Source: CAZUHB01 sp964620445 (lineage in GTDB: Bacteria > Planctomycetota > B15-G4 > CAYZWU01). From it: DNA of 64,000 nt. The notes beneath the pieces are model-generated. The model was not told the origin of the DNA. It saw nothing but the letters and a program-made list of their open reading frames with translations, and ran no database searches. Made by a program: the position numbers and the translations under genes. Positions 1-8,326 of the stretch are shown piece by piece; position 1 is the stretch's first letter; every line of letters begins with the position of its first letter. The DNA is taken from positions 1 to 64,000 of the forward strand of contig CAZUHB010000010.1 of the NCBI GenBank assembly GCA_964620445.1, given 5' to 3'.

Positions 1-64
1 GCGACACGTCGCACCCGCCGCAGGAGGCGGCCCAGTACTTGGCGATCTTGATCTTATCGGTCAT
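1..64 (-). CDS. hydrogenase small subunit-like / MvhG-like protein, N-terminus only
   Basis: Only the first 21 codons lie in the window; the gene runs off the left edge. The start of the protein reads MTDKIKIAKYWAASCGGCDV, which has the CGGC motif typical of the iron-sulfur small subunit of F420-non-reducing hydrogenases and related 20-kDa NADH-dehydrogenase-like proteins. That Cys pair ligates the proximal [4Fe-4S] cluster in the family. The start codon at 62-64 overlaps the end of the hdrA gene by 11 bp, so the two are translationally coupled and probably one transcript. This supports an Hdr/Mvh-type electron-transfer complex, though the rest of the protein and any large subunit are outside the window. 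Confidence 0.75.
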   Translation of the reverse strand, partial: MTDKIKIAKYWAASCGGCDVS

Positions 65-2474
65 CGGATCCTCCTCGGAGACTGTGAGCTGTTGCGGCCG
101 GATTGGGGCCGAGCTGCCTCAGCTTCTTGTCCATGGCCTGGAGCGTTTCGACCAGCTTCGCCTGCATCGGCGCGCCGATATACTCGAAACGGAGCCTGCT
201 CGCGTCGAGTCCGAGCTGGCCCATGAGAGCCTTCGCCAGATCGGTCCGCTTGTCGGCCACGAAATTGCCCCAGAGGTGGTGGCAGCTCCTCTCGGGACAG
301 CCAGCAATGAGGATCCCGTCGACGCCCATCTTGAACATCTGCATCACGAGCGCCGTGTTCACCGAGCTCGAACAGCGGATGCGGATCGCCCGGTAATTGG
401 CCGGCGCGTCGGCCCGTTCGATACCGGCGAAGTCGGCCGCGCTGTACGAACACCAGTAACAGAGCAGCGCCAGGATCCGCGGTTCTCCGGCGGGCAGGCT
501 GGAGAAGGCCGCCCCGGCCTGGGCGAGGATCTGTTCTCCCGTGAAATTGGCGAGCTCCGCAGCGTTGACCGGACAGGCCGCGCCGCAGAAGCCGCAAGCC
601 TGGCAAAAGGCGGGATCGCTGAAGGCGCCCTCTTCGGTCATGGTGATCGCACCGTGAGGGCAAATCGTTTCACAGGTGCGGCACTTCGTGCACCGGTCGG
701 GATCGACGCGGCTGGCGTAGCGGGGCGCGTCGGCCGCACCCCTGATCAGGTCGGGAAGCGCCCGCATGGCGGCGGCGCTCCCCTGCTCCGAGGCCTGCTG
801 CACCACCTTCGGCCCCGACGAGGCGCCGACCACGAAGACACGGTTGACGAGCGACTCGGTCGGTTTGAAGAGACGGGGCTGGTTCTCGATCGGAAATCCG
901 TAGCGGTCGACATGAACGCCCAGCATGCGATAGAGGTCCCGCGATCCGGACGACGGCTTCTGCGCCGTGGCGAGCACAACGAGATCGGCATCGACGTTGA
1001 TCGACTCGGCAGGCGGAGCATCGTCGCCCTCGTTCTCGTGAAAGGGATCGATCGAGATGCCGAGCACGCCGTCGCCGTCCGGTTCGATCGACTCGACCTC
1101 CCCGTTGACGAACTCCACACCCATGATGCGCAGCCGCTGGTAGAGGGTCTCGAGGGCGCGCTCGAAGGTGCGCATGTCGCGATAGTAGACCACGGTCGGC
1201 TCCACCATGGGATGGGCGGTGATCAGCCGGTCGACCTGCTTGGCCGTGACCGAGCAGCACGTTTTCGAGCAGTAGGCCACGCCGCCACCCTGCTTTTCAG
1301 GGCCGGCGCGGGAGCCCGCGCACATGACGAACACGACCCGTTCCGGCTCCTCCCCGTCCGAAGGGCGCTTGAGTCCCCTGGCCATGAGGCGTTCGAATTC
1401 GATGCTGGTCACCACGTTTGGGTGGGCTGAGCCGTATTCGGGAAATTCGCCCATGTCGGCCGCGTCGAAGCCGGTGGCGACGAAGAGGGCGCCGAACTCC
1501 TCTTCCACCGTGCGTTCCGTTGCGTCGAGGTCGATCGCGTTCGTGGGGCAGGCCGGCACGCAGTCGCCGCACCGGGTGCACGCCTCGGGCGAGATCGTGT
1601 AGACATCGGGTATGGCGCGTTCGAACTCCTTGTCGATCGCCTTGCGTTTCGTCAAACCCTCGTCGAACTGCCGGGCCGTTTCCTCGGGGCAGACCTCAGC
1701 GCACTGGGCGCACCCGATGCAGAGATCGGGATCGACGAAGGCCGGATCGCTGCGCAGGGTGACCTGGAAGGAACCGTTCGACCGTCTTGCGTCGACCAGC
1801 TCGGTCCGGGTCAACGCCGTGATCCTGTCGCCCAGAACCACGCCCTTGGCCTGAACCGGGCCGACACAGGCGGCGTCGCACACCGACGGCCACCCCTCGG
1901 ACTGGAAGATCCGGGGGAACTGGCAGAGATGACCGCCGAGCCACGATTTGCGTTCGGCGAGCGTGACGTCGATTCCGGCGGAGGCGAGATCCTTGGCGGT
2001 TTGCAGTCCCGCGGGGCCGCCGCCGACGACGAGCGCCCGCTTCGGGATCGGGACGGGCTCCGGTGCTGGCTCGTCCCGATCGAGCCGGGCGTGCGCCATG
2101 CGGACGAGGTCGACCGCTTTCTGCGTGGCTTTCTGTCTGTCGGGGTGCTGCCACGCGCACTGCTCGCGGATATTGGCCACCTCGAAGAATTCCGGATGGA
2201 GGCCGTTGCTCTGCATGAGAAGAGCGATCCTCTCCTCGGGAAACTTGAGCGACGATCGGGGCGAGCACCCGGCGAAGAGGAGACGGTCGCAGTCCTTGGC
2301 CTTGAGCGTGGCGACCGCCGTTGCGAGCTCCTTCTCGCCGCAGAGAAAATCGGTCCTCTCGACAAAGGCCACACCGTCGAGAGCGGCCGCGTCCTCCGCA
2401 ACGCGGGCCGTGTCGATCCGGTCGGACACGAGCCCCTTGCAGTCGCAGATGAATACTCCCATGCGCGATGCCAC
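54..2474 (-). CDS. hdrA: HdrA-like flavin/iron-sulfur subunit with C-terminal MvhD-like domain
   Basis: This 806-aa protein resembles heterodisulfide reductase subunit A, the FAD and Fe-S electron-distributing subunit of bifurcating Hdr complexes. An N-terminal Cys pair (ICDC, residues 10 and 12) and the NIREQC stretch near 101-106 are typical of HdrA. A Rossmann FAD site GGGPAG lies at 151-156. Two ferredoxin motifs occur at about 252-263 and 299-310, and two more at about 595-640 (CTKCRTCETICP, CQACGFCGAACP). The last 130 residues match the MvhD (methyl-viologen-reducing hydrogenase delta) family, which is a separate protein in methanogens but often fused in bacteria. The GTG start at 2474 is chosen because GGGAGG sits 6 nt upstream; an ATG lies four codons in. 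It is co-transcribed with the MvhG-like gene downstream. No HdrB/C is visible. Confidence 0.9.
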   Translation of the reverse strand: MASRMGVFICDCKGLVSDRIDTARVAEDAAALDGVAFVERTDFLCGEKELATAVATLKAKDCDRLLFAGCSPRSSLKFPEERIALLMQSNGLHPEFFEVANIREQCAWQHPDRQKATQKAVDLVRMAHARLDRDEPAPEPVPIPKRALVVGGGPAGLQTAKDLASAGIDVTLAERKSWLGGHLCQFPRIFQSEGWPSVCDAACVGPVQAKGVVLGDRITALTRTELVDARRSNGSFQVTLRSDPAFVDPDLCIGCAQCAEVCPEETARQFDEGLTKRKAIDKEFERAIPDVYTISPEACTRCGDCVPACPTNAIDLDATERTVEEEFGALFVATGFDAADMGEFPEYGSAHPNVVTSIEFERLMARGLKRPSDGEEPERVVFVMCAGSRAGPEKQGGGVAYCSKTCCSVTAKQVDRLITAHPMVEPTVVYYRDMRTFERALETLYQRLRIMGVEFVNGEVESIEPDGDGVLGISIDPFHENEGDDAPPAESINVDADLVVLATAQKPSSGSRDLYRMLGVHVDRYGFPIENQPRLFKPTESLVNRVFVVGASSGPKVVQQASEQGSAAAMRALPDLIRGAADAPRYASRVDPDRCTKCRTCETICPHGAITMTEEGAFSDPAFCQACGFCGAACPVNAAELANFTGEQILAQAGAAFSSLPAGEPRILALLCYWCSYSAADFAGIERADAPANYRAIRIRCSSSVNTALVMQMFKMGVDGILIAGCPERSCHHLWGNFVADKRTDLAKALMGQLGLDASRLRFEYIGAPMQAKLVETLQAMDKKLRQLGPNPAATAHSLRGGSDDR

Positions 2475-2569
2475 GGATTACCTCCCATCGTTCAGTCGGA
2501 CCCCGGTCAGAAGGTGCCTGACTCTCGTCTGATGATGCCTATGAATGATCAGGATAACAGCCGCTCCCG

Positions 2570-2597
2570 ATTGTATGCTCGCTCGCGGGCATCTCAA
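2570..2597 (-). promoter_or_regulatory. candidate sigma-70 promoter of hdrA
   Basis: Read on the minus strand, TTGAGA is followed after 16 bp by TACAAT, each 5/6 to consensus. Transcription would begin near 2563, giving a leader of about 90 nt before the GTG at 2474. Assigned by eye only. Confidence 0.45.
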
Positions 2598-2629
2598 ACT
2601 CAATTCCCGGATATGAGGGGGCGGGTGGA

Positions 2630-4168
2630 TCAGTGTTCCGCGCCGAGCCGCTCCAGGTTCCGGACCGCGTTTTGATTCCGGGGATTCAGCTCGAGCGACT
2701 TCTTGTAGTTCTCGTTCGCCTTCTTTTTGCGGCCGACGACGTCGCAGGCCTCGGCGAGGCTGTCGAAGGCGTTGGCCGAATCAGGATGGAGCTTCGCGTT
2801 CAGCTCGAAGACACCCACCGCCTCCTCGGTGCGTCCCCACCAATAGAGAAAGTGGTAGCCGAGCCAGTTGAGCACGTCCTCCTTGATCAAGCTTCTCCCG
2901 GGAAACTCCCTGGCGGCTCTTTCGATCACGGGCGCGGCCGGGGAGATGCCTTTCTCGATGATCAGGTTCAAAAGGTCGTCCTCGCGAGGGGGCCGGGCCG
3001 TTCCCCCTTTCCGGCGGATCTCCTCGATCGCGCCGGAAAAACCGAGGGATTCGGGCGTTTCGTGGAGGGACGCTCGGGCCCCGGTGGACCCTTGCAGATA
3101 GGCATCGAAGAAGCGGACGCCCAGGGCGCACAGGGCGTGGTGGATCCCGATCCGGTCGGCCGCGGCCGGTCCCCAGTAGCCGCGCACAGGCCCTTCGATT
3201 CCAAAAGCCGCGTAGGAGGTGAAGGCGCCGTGGCAGGCCGTGTCGACGAGAACGAGGTAGGAGTCCCCGTGATTTTTGCGGTCGAGGAGCGATGTCCGGT
3301 CGCCTGGCGCATCCCGGGCCGGAACGAACCGCGCCTGGGTCATGTGCATCCACGGAATGGCGAACAGACTCTCGTCGTAATGGGGGTGATTCTGCGGCAG
3401 CTGGGAGAAATGGCCGAAGAGGATTCCCGCATCGAGGGTCAGGAGAGCGTCCACGTTCCGGTTGCGCATGGAGAGCGTGAGAGACGCCATGCCGCCCAGG
3501 TCGTAGCCGATGAGCCCCAGAGAATCGGGATCGACGAAACCCTGGCCGCACAGGGTGGACAGGACGAGTTCCATGTCACGGATCTGGGTTTCGAGATCGA
3601 CGACGGTCAGATTGACCAGGCGCGAACCAGTACCCTCGAGGGGACAGGTGGCTACAACATATCCATGGCTGGCGAGATATTCACAGAGCACGAGGTGGGT
3701 GAGAGGCGATTCGTAGTAGAGCCCCTGGCCCACGACGAGCAGGGGGAAAGGGCCGGACGAGGGCGCAACGTTCCGCGCCGCGGCGGTTCTCGTCTCCAGG
3801 AGCCTGTCGAGCGCCTCTTTTTCCAACCCCCTGGCCAGGGGTACGGGCAGGGGAAATTCTTTTCCGCCACCCCGATCGATTCTGTCGATCGGTCCGAAGT
3901 CGGCCGCCGCCATGCGCGCGAAGTCGCGAATTTTCAATCGGCTTCGCGCCCTGTCATCGGTCGGATACCAGACATAGATCCTGACCGACCGGCCGCGTTC
4001 GGGGGGGCGGGCCGACGACCCGGGTCTCGTCCGGTCAATGACTTCGTCCAGTCTGAACCCGACGGCATGAGAGCCTGGTTCGAGCCGGCCCCACAAGCGC
4101 GGAGACTCGGCCCCGGATAGGGATGCACAAAAGAACAGGACGAAAAAAGGGAAGAAGAGTGATCTCAT
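2630..4168 (-). CDS. secreted alpha/beta hydrolase (dienelactone/PAF-acetylhydrolase-like) with C-terminal TPRs
   Basis: A 512-aa protein starts at the ATG at 4168, preceded by AAGGGG; an in-frame ATG 14 codons upstream gives an unlikely leader. A Sec signal peptide covers about residues 1-20. The central alpha/beta-hydrolase region has a strand-elbow-helix GLIGYDLGGMAS at about 218-229. The nucleophile position is Asp223 where dienelactone hydrolases have Cys and most lipases/esterases Ser. Asp at this position is known from haloalkane dehalogenases and epoxide hydrolases, so either chemistry has changed or the enzyme is inactive. A His in TACHGAF may complete a triad. About 100 C-terminal residues form tetratricopeptide-like helices (ANAFDSLAEACDVVGRKKKA region). 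Substrate unknown. Confidence 0.7.
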   Translation of the reverse strand: MRSLFFPFFVLFFCASLSGAESPRLWGRLEPGSHAVGFRLDEVIDRTRPGSSARPPERGRSVRIYVWYPTDDRARSRLKIRDFARMAAADFGPIDRIDRGGGKEFPLPVPLARGLEKEALDRLLETRTAAARNVAPSSGPFPLLVVGQGLYYESPLTHLVLCEYLASHGYVVATCPLEGTGSRLVNLTVVDLETQIRDMELVLSTLCGQGFVDPDSLGLIGYDLGGMASLTLSMRNRNVDALLTLDAGILFGHFSQLPQNHPHYDESLFAIPWMHMTQARFVPARDAPGDRTSLLDRKNHGDSYLVLVDTACHGAFTSYAAFGIEGPVRGYWGPAAADRIGIHHALCALGVRFFDAYLQGSTGARASLHETPESLGFSGAIEEIRRKGGTARPPREDDLLNLIIEKGISPAAPVIERAAREFPGRSLIKEDVLNWLGYHFLYWWGRTEEAVGVFELNAKLHPDSANAFDSLAEACDVVGRKKKANENYKKSLELNPRNQNAVRNLERLGAEH

Positions 4169-4252
4169 GGCAAGCCCCTTCGATGAAAAGCCGCATTGTC
4201 TCTTCATCAATCCGATAATTCCGGCCGAAACCCGTCAGGATATTCGGGCCGG

Positions 4253-6493
4253 TCACCCGTGCAGCTTGAGGGGGTCCTTGAAGACCTTCATCAGGATCTG
4301 AAGCTGGTGGGCGATCCGCTGGGCGTTCCACATGTAGGCGTAGAAGAGGATGCTCAGGCGGGTCTTGGACGTGTTGTCCTGGATCCGCATGATCTGGTTG
4401 CCGTCGAACTCGTGGATCAGCATCTCGAGTTCCTCGTTCTTGGTGGTGATGAACGCGTCGTCGGGCGGCTCCCGGTTGAGGAAGGCGTCGGCCGTCTTCG
4501 AAAGGAGGTCGAGGATGCAGGTGCGGACCTTGCAGAGCTCTGCCATCTGTGTCTCGAGCAGGCCCGAGTGGTTGTTGGCCACGTGCATGTGGGCGCGCAT
4601 GACGAGGTCGCGCTGACTGTCGGCGATGCGCTGCAGCGAGCTGATCGTCTCGGCGTACTGCTGCGTGTTCTCCACGTCCTCGCGCGAGAGGAGCCTGAGC
4701 ACCTTGAACACGTTGGCGATGATGATGTTGGTCCACTGCTGGATCTTCTTCTGCCTTCTTCGGGCGCTGCGCAGCTTGTGGAGGTCCTGATTGAAAAGGC
4801 CGTCGAAGCCGCCCGCCAGGGCGCGCCGCACCTCCTGAAGGAAGATGCCCGTGTGCTCGAAGGAGATGTTGATGGCGCCGGCCGAGTCCTTGATCTTCTT
4901 GAGATTGAAAACCTCGATCGCGGCCTCGTCCCTCTCGCGCGACTTGTGAAGGCGACGGTTGCGCAGGATGAGGAAGATGGCCACGGACAGGATGCCGATC
5001 ACCGACCACTCGCGGCCGAAGAAGATGATCACCGCGAAGATCGACGACACGCTGAAGGCCATGAATGCGGTGAAGAACCAGCCGCCGACCACGGTGAGCA
5101 CGCCGGTGACGCGGAAGACCGCGCTCTCACGTCCCCAGGCCTGGTCGGAGAGCGACGTGCCCATGGCGACCATGAAGGTGACATAGGTGGTCGACAGGGG
5201 GAGCTTGAGCGACGTGGCGAAGGAGATGAGCATGGCGGCCACCATGAGGTTGACCGAGGCGCGCACCAGGTCGAAGGAGGGCACCGTCCCGTCCGCATCG
5301 GGCGCCGGCCGGAACTCGGAACGCTCGAAACGCCGCGATACCTTGCGCCGCATTCTGCCGGGGACGATCTTGGCGACGCTTTCGATGAAGGACGCCACGA
5401 TCCTGACGATCGTCTGGGAGAGCGCCGTGGCTTCGAACCGCTCGAGACCCTCGTCCTGGCGCCCCAGGTTGAGCGATGTCTGGGTGACGGTTCGCGCCTT
5501 GCGCGAGACCCAGAGCGTGACCATCATGACCGCGCCCGCGATGAGGAGGTAGCCCGTGTTCGACTGAACCGGTTCGCTCAAGGCCTCCATCGATCCCTCG
5601 ATCATGTTGGCGCTCTCGCCGGCCACGGTGTAAGCGCTGAGTCCCGCAAGGGGCACACCGATGAAGTTGACCAGGTCGTTGGCTGCAAAAGCCATGGCCA
5701 GGGCAAAGGTCCCCACGAGGACGATGATCTTCAGGATGTTGATGCGCGTCGTGAGAATTATGAGCTGCAACACGACCGAGCAGAGAACGAAGGATCCGGC
5801 CAGGATCAGCCAGGTGTGTCCCTTGATCCACGCCAGCGTCTCGGGTGTGATGAACGACGCGCCTTTCGATCCCTTGATCAGGATGAAGTAGATGATCGAC
5901 GCCAGGGCCACGCCTCCCCAGAGCGCACCGTAGCGGCTGATCCGTTTCTGGAAATCGAAAGTGAAGATGATGCGCGACACGTACTGGATCAGCGCGCCCG
6001 CCGCGAAGGCGACCACAACGGAGAGCAGGATTCCCGAAATGATGGCGAGCGCCTTGGCCGTGTTGATGTACTGGATGATCGTGGACAGCCCTTTTCCCGC
6101 CTCGAAGACCTTCATCGCCGAGACGGCGACGGCCGCGCCGAGGAGCTCGAACACGATCGAAACGGTCGTCGACGTGGGCAGCCCGAAGGTGTTGTAGAGA
6201 TCGAGCAGGATGATGTCGGTCAGCATGACGGCCAGGAACATGATCATCAGCTCGGGCATGGTGAAGAACTGGGGGTGGAAGATACCTTTGCGCGCCACTT
6301 CCATCATACCGCTCGAAAAGGTCACACCGGCCAGTATGCCGAGGCTGGCAATGATCATGATCCAGTGGCGGGGCGCCACGCGCGATCCGATCGAAGAGTT
6401 GAGAAAATTGACCGCGTCATTGCTCACGCCCACGATCAAATCGGAAATGGCCAAACCGAAGAGGATGAGGATCGCTACCTGGAAACTGTCCAT
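4253..6493 (-). CDS. PiT-family inorganic phosphate transporter with PhoU-like C-terminal domain
   Basis: This 746-aa inner-membrane protein belongs to the PiT (PF01384) family of cation-coupled phosphate transporters. The two PiT signature halves are visible: GVSNDAVNFLNSSIGSRV with FGLPTSTTVS near residues 22-115, and NDLVNFIGVPLAG with LPLSTTYVTFMVAMGTSL further on. Together they flank about ten hydrophobic segments. After the last membrane segments, residues from about 530 to 746 are helical and hydrophilic and look PhoU/DUF47-like. In many bacteria that regulator is a separate neighbour; here it is fused. No strong Shine-Dalgarno precedes the ATG at 6493, but a good promoter lies 65 bp upstream. 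It is likely a monocistronic gene. Confidence 0.85.
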   Translation of the reverse strand: MDSFQVAILILFGLAISDLIVGVSNDAVNFLNSSIGSRVAPRHWIMIIASLGILAGVTFSSGMMEVARKGIFHPQFFTMPELMIMFLAVMLTDIILLDLYNTFGLPTSTTVSIVFELLGAAVAVSAMKVFEAGKGLSTIIQYINTAKALAIISGILLSVVVAFAAGALIQYVSRIIFTFDFQKRISRYGALWGGVALASIIYFILIKGSKGASFITPETLAWIKGHTWLILAGSFVLCSVVLQLIILTTRINILKIIVLVGTFALAMAFAANDLVNFIGVPLAGLSAYTVAGESANMIEGSMEALSEPVQSNTGYLLIAGAVMMVTLWVSRKARTVTQTSLNLGRQDEGLERFEATALSQTIVRIVASFIESVAKIVPGRMRRKVSRRFERSEFRPAPDADGTVPSFDLVRASVNLMVAAMLISFATSLKLPLSTTYVTFMVAMGTSLSDQAWGRESAVFRVTGVLTVVGGWFFTAFMAFSVSSIFAVIIFFGREWSVIGILSVAIFLILRNRRLHKSRERDEAAIEVFNLKKIKDSAGAINISFEHTGIFLQEVRRALAGGFDGLFNQDLHKLRSARRRQKKIQQWTNIIIANVFKVLRLLSREDVENTQQYAETISSLQRIADSQRDLVMRAHMHVANNHSGLLETQMAELCKVRTCILDLLSKTADAFLNREPPDDAFITTKNEELEMLIHEFDGNQIMRIQDNTSKTRLSILFYAYMWNAQRIAHQLQILMKVFKDPLKLHG

Positions 6494-6556
6494 AACTTAT
6501 TTTGCTCTAACAGTTAAGGTCTTCAGGATATGTAGCGCCTTGGATAGAAAAGAGCA

Positions 6557-6585
6557 AGAATAAGGTCGAAGTTCTGCCCTGTCAA
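6557..6585 (-). promoter_or_regulatory. candidate sigma-70 promoter of the PiT transporter gene
   Basis: Minus-strand TTGACA (perfect) is followed after 17 bp by TATTCT (4/6). The implied start near 6550 leaves a leader of about 57 nt before the ATG at 6493. No Pho box was recognised. Confidence 0.5.
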
Positions 6586-6772
6586 CGAGAAGTCTCAAGA
6601 AATTGCGGGGTGAGGCTCAACTAGGGAGATTTCCCGAGGACGGCCCGATCTCGAGGAATCCCGCCACGATGATTCGCAAAACTGCCTTGAATCCGCCGCG
6701 CGAAATCTGCAGTCTCCAAAAACAAGCGCAGAATCTTGGTTCGCCGTAATCAAAGAAGAAAGGAGTCGCACC

Positions 6773-8167
6773 GTGAGCGACAGCGAATGGAACCGCAGGG
6801 ATGTGGTCAAAGCGATCGGCCTCGGCGTGGGGGTTTCTCTTTTCGGTGCGCCGATTTCGGTGGCGCAGGAAGACGTGGATTCGCTCGGGAAGCCGGAACG
6901 GTACGCATACAGAAAACCGAACAAGCCGGTCACGGCGATCATCATCGGCGCCGGCGGCAGGGGCAACGTGTACGCGCGCTATGCGCCCGGCCATCCTGAT
7001 GAGTGGAAGATCGTCGGTGTCGCCGAGCCGATCCCTCACAGGAACGAACGCATGGCGCGCGCCCACGGCATCCCCGACGGGAACCGCGTCGTCACGTGGG
7101 AGCACATATTCGAAAAACCGCGCTTCGCCGACGTGTGCGTGATCACGACGCCCGACCACCTTCATTACGGGCCCGCCATGGCGGCCCTCGAACAGGGCTA
7201 CGACCTCCTTCTCGAGAAGGTGGTGGCCCAGACCTGGCGCGAGTGCAAGGAGATCCTCGACCTCGCCACGCGGAAGAAGAGGATCGTGGCGGTCTGCCAC
7301 GTGCTGCGCTATGCGCCCTACTTTCAGCAGCTCCGCCACGTCGTGCGTTCGGGCCGCATCGGCGAGGTGGTGAGCGTGCAGCACCTGGAGCCGGTCGAGC
7401 ACATCCACATGTCCCATTCCTTCGTGCGCGGCAACTGGCGCAACACGGCTGAATCGAATCCGATGATCCTCTCCAAGTCGTGCCACGACCTCGACATCCT
7501 GAGATGGATCATCGGCAAACCGTGCAAGAAGGTCTCCTCCTTCGGCTCGCTCAAGCTCTTCAGGAAGGAGATGGCGCCCGAGGGCGGGACGAAACGGTGC
7601 ACCGACGGCTGCGCGGTGGAGGCCCACTGCCCGTTCTCGGCGCTTACCATCTACCTGCGAAGAAAGACCTATCTCCATCACCTCGCCGTGGACGAGCACA
7701 CGGACGAGAAGATTCTCACGGCTCTGAAGGAAGGGCCCTACGGCCGGTGCGTCTACCACTGCGACAATGACGTGGTCGACCACCAGGTCACCAACATCGA
7801 GTTCGACGATTCTGTCACGGCAGCCTTTTCGTTGGAGGCGCTCACCTCCTACGGGGGCCGCCGCACGCGCGTCATGGGCACGAAGGGCGACATAGTGGGC
7901 GACGAGCACTTTCTCGACGTCTTCGATTTCTCGACCCGCAAAAGGATCCGCTGGGACGCGCACAAGGAGGCACGGAACCTGGGCGGCCATGGAGGCGGAG
8001 ACCACAGGCTGGTGCGCGACTTCGTGCAGGCCGTGTCGCGGCGGGACGAGAGCCTTCTCACGTCGAACCTGGCCGCGTCGATGGAGAGCCACCTCATGGG
8101 ATTCCAGGCCGAGAAGAGCCGTCTGAACGGCGGGCAGGTCGAGCCTGTCGACATCGACACGATGTGA
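6773..8167 (+). CDS. Tat-exported Gfo/Idh/MocA family oxidoreductase
   Basis: A 464-aa protein starts at GTG 6773 with AAGGAG 8 nt upstream. The N-terminus has a twin arginine (NRRDVVKAIG) followed by a hydrophobic stretch, predicting folded export with the nicotinamide cofactor bound. The Rossmann motif IIGAGGRGN lies at about 60-68, and the second conserved motif reads LLEKVVAQT in place of the usual EKP. A Cys-rich insert (CTDGCAVEAHCPF) lies near residue 280. Members of this family oxidise or epimerise sugars using bound NAD(P). The next gene (159 bp downstream, same strand) encodes a 3-keto-disaccharide-hydrolase-type protein, so a 3-keto-glycoside route is plausible: oxidation at C3, then cleavage. 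Substrate not determinable. Confidence 0.85.
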   Translation: MSDSEWNRRDVVKAIGLGVGVSLFGAPISVAQEDVDSLGKPERYAYRKPNKPVTAIIIGAGGRGNVYARYAPGHPDEWKIVGVAEPIPHRNERMARAHGIPDGNRVVTWEHIFEKPRFADVCVITTPDHLHYGPAMAALEQGYDLLLEKVVAQTWRECKEILDLATRKKRIVAVCHVLRYAPYFQQLRHVVRSGRIGEVVSVQHLEPVEHIHMSHSFVRGNWRNTAESNPMILSKSCHDLDILRWIIGKPCKKVSSFGSLKLFRKEMAPEGGTKRCTDGCAVEAHCPFSALTIYLRRKTYLHHLAVDEHTDEKILTALKEGPYGRCVYHCDNDVVDHQVTNIEFDDSVTAAFSLEALTSYGGRRTRVMGTKGDIVGDEHFLDVFDFSTRKRIRWDAHKEARNLGGHGGGDHRLVRDFVQAVSRRDESLLTSNLAASMESHLMGFQAEKSRLNGGQVEPVDIDTM

Positions 8168-8326
8168 GGTTCCGCGAACAGGGGCGTTGAAGCCGGCGGT
8201 CGCGCCCTTCGCCCTTGCGCGTGGCTCATGGCCCGACGATATTTGACGATCGGGAAACGGAGAGTCAGTGCTGCCGGTCCGACCCGGCCCGGCGCACTGT
8301 AAACCCTTTTGACTGGATGGAGCGAC

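Noticed and set aside
4196..6517. 773-codon plus-strand open frame opposite the PiT gene
   Set aside because: Asp/His/Glu/Arg-rich antisense shadow of membrane helices; no plausible start or family.
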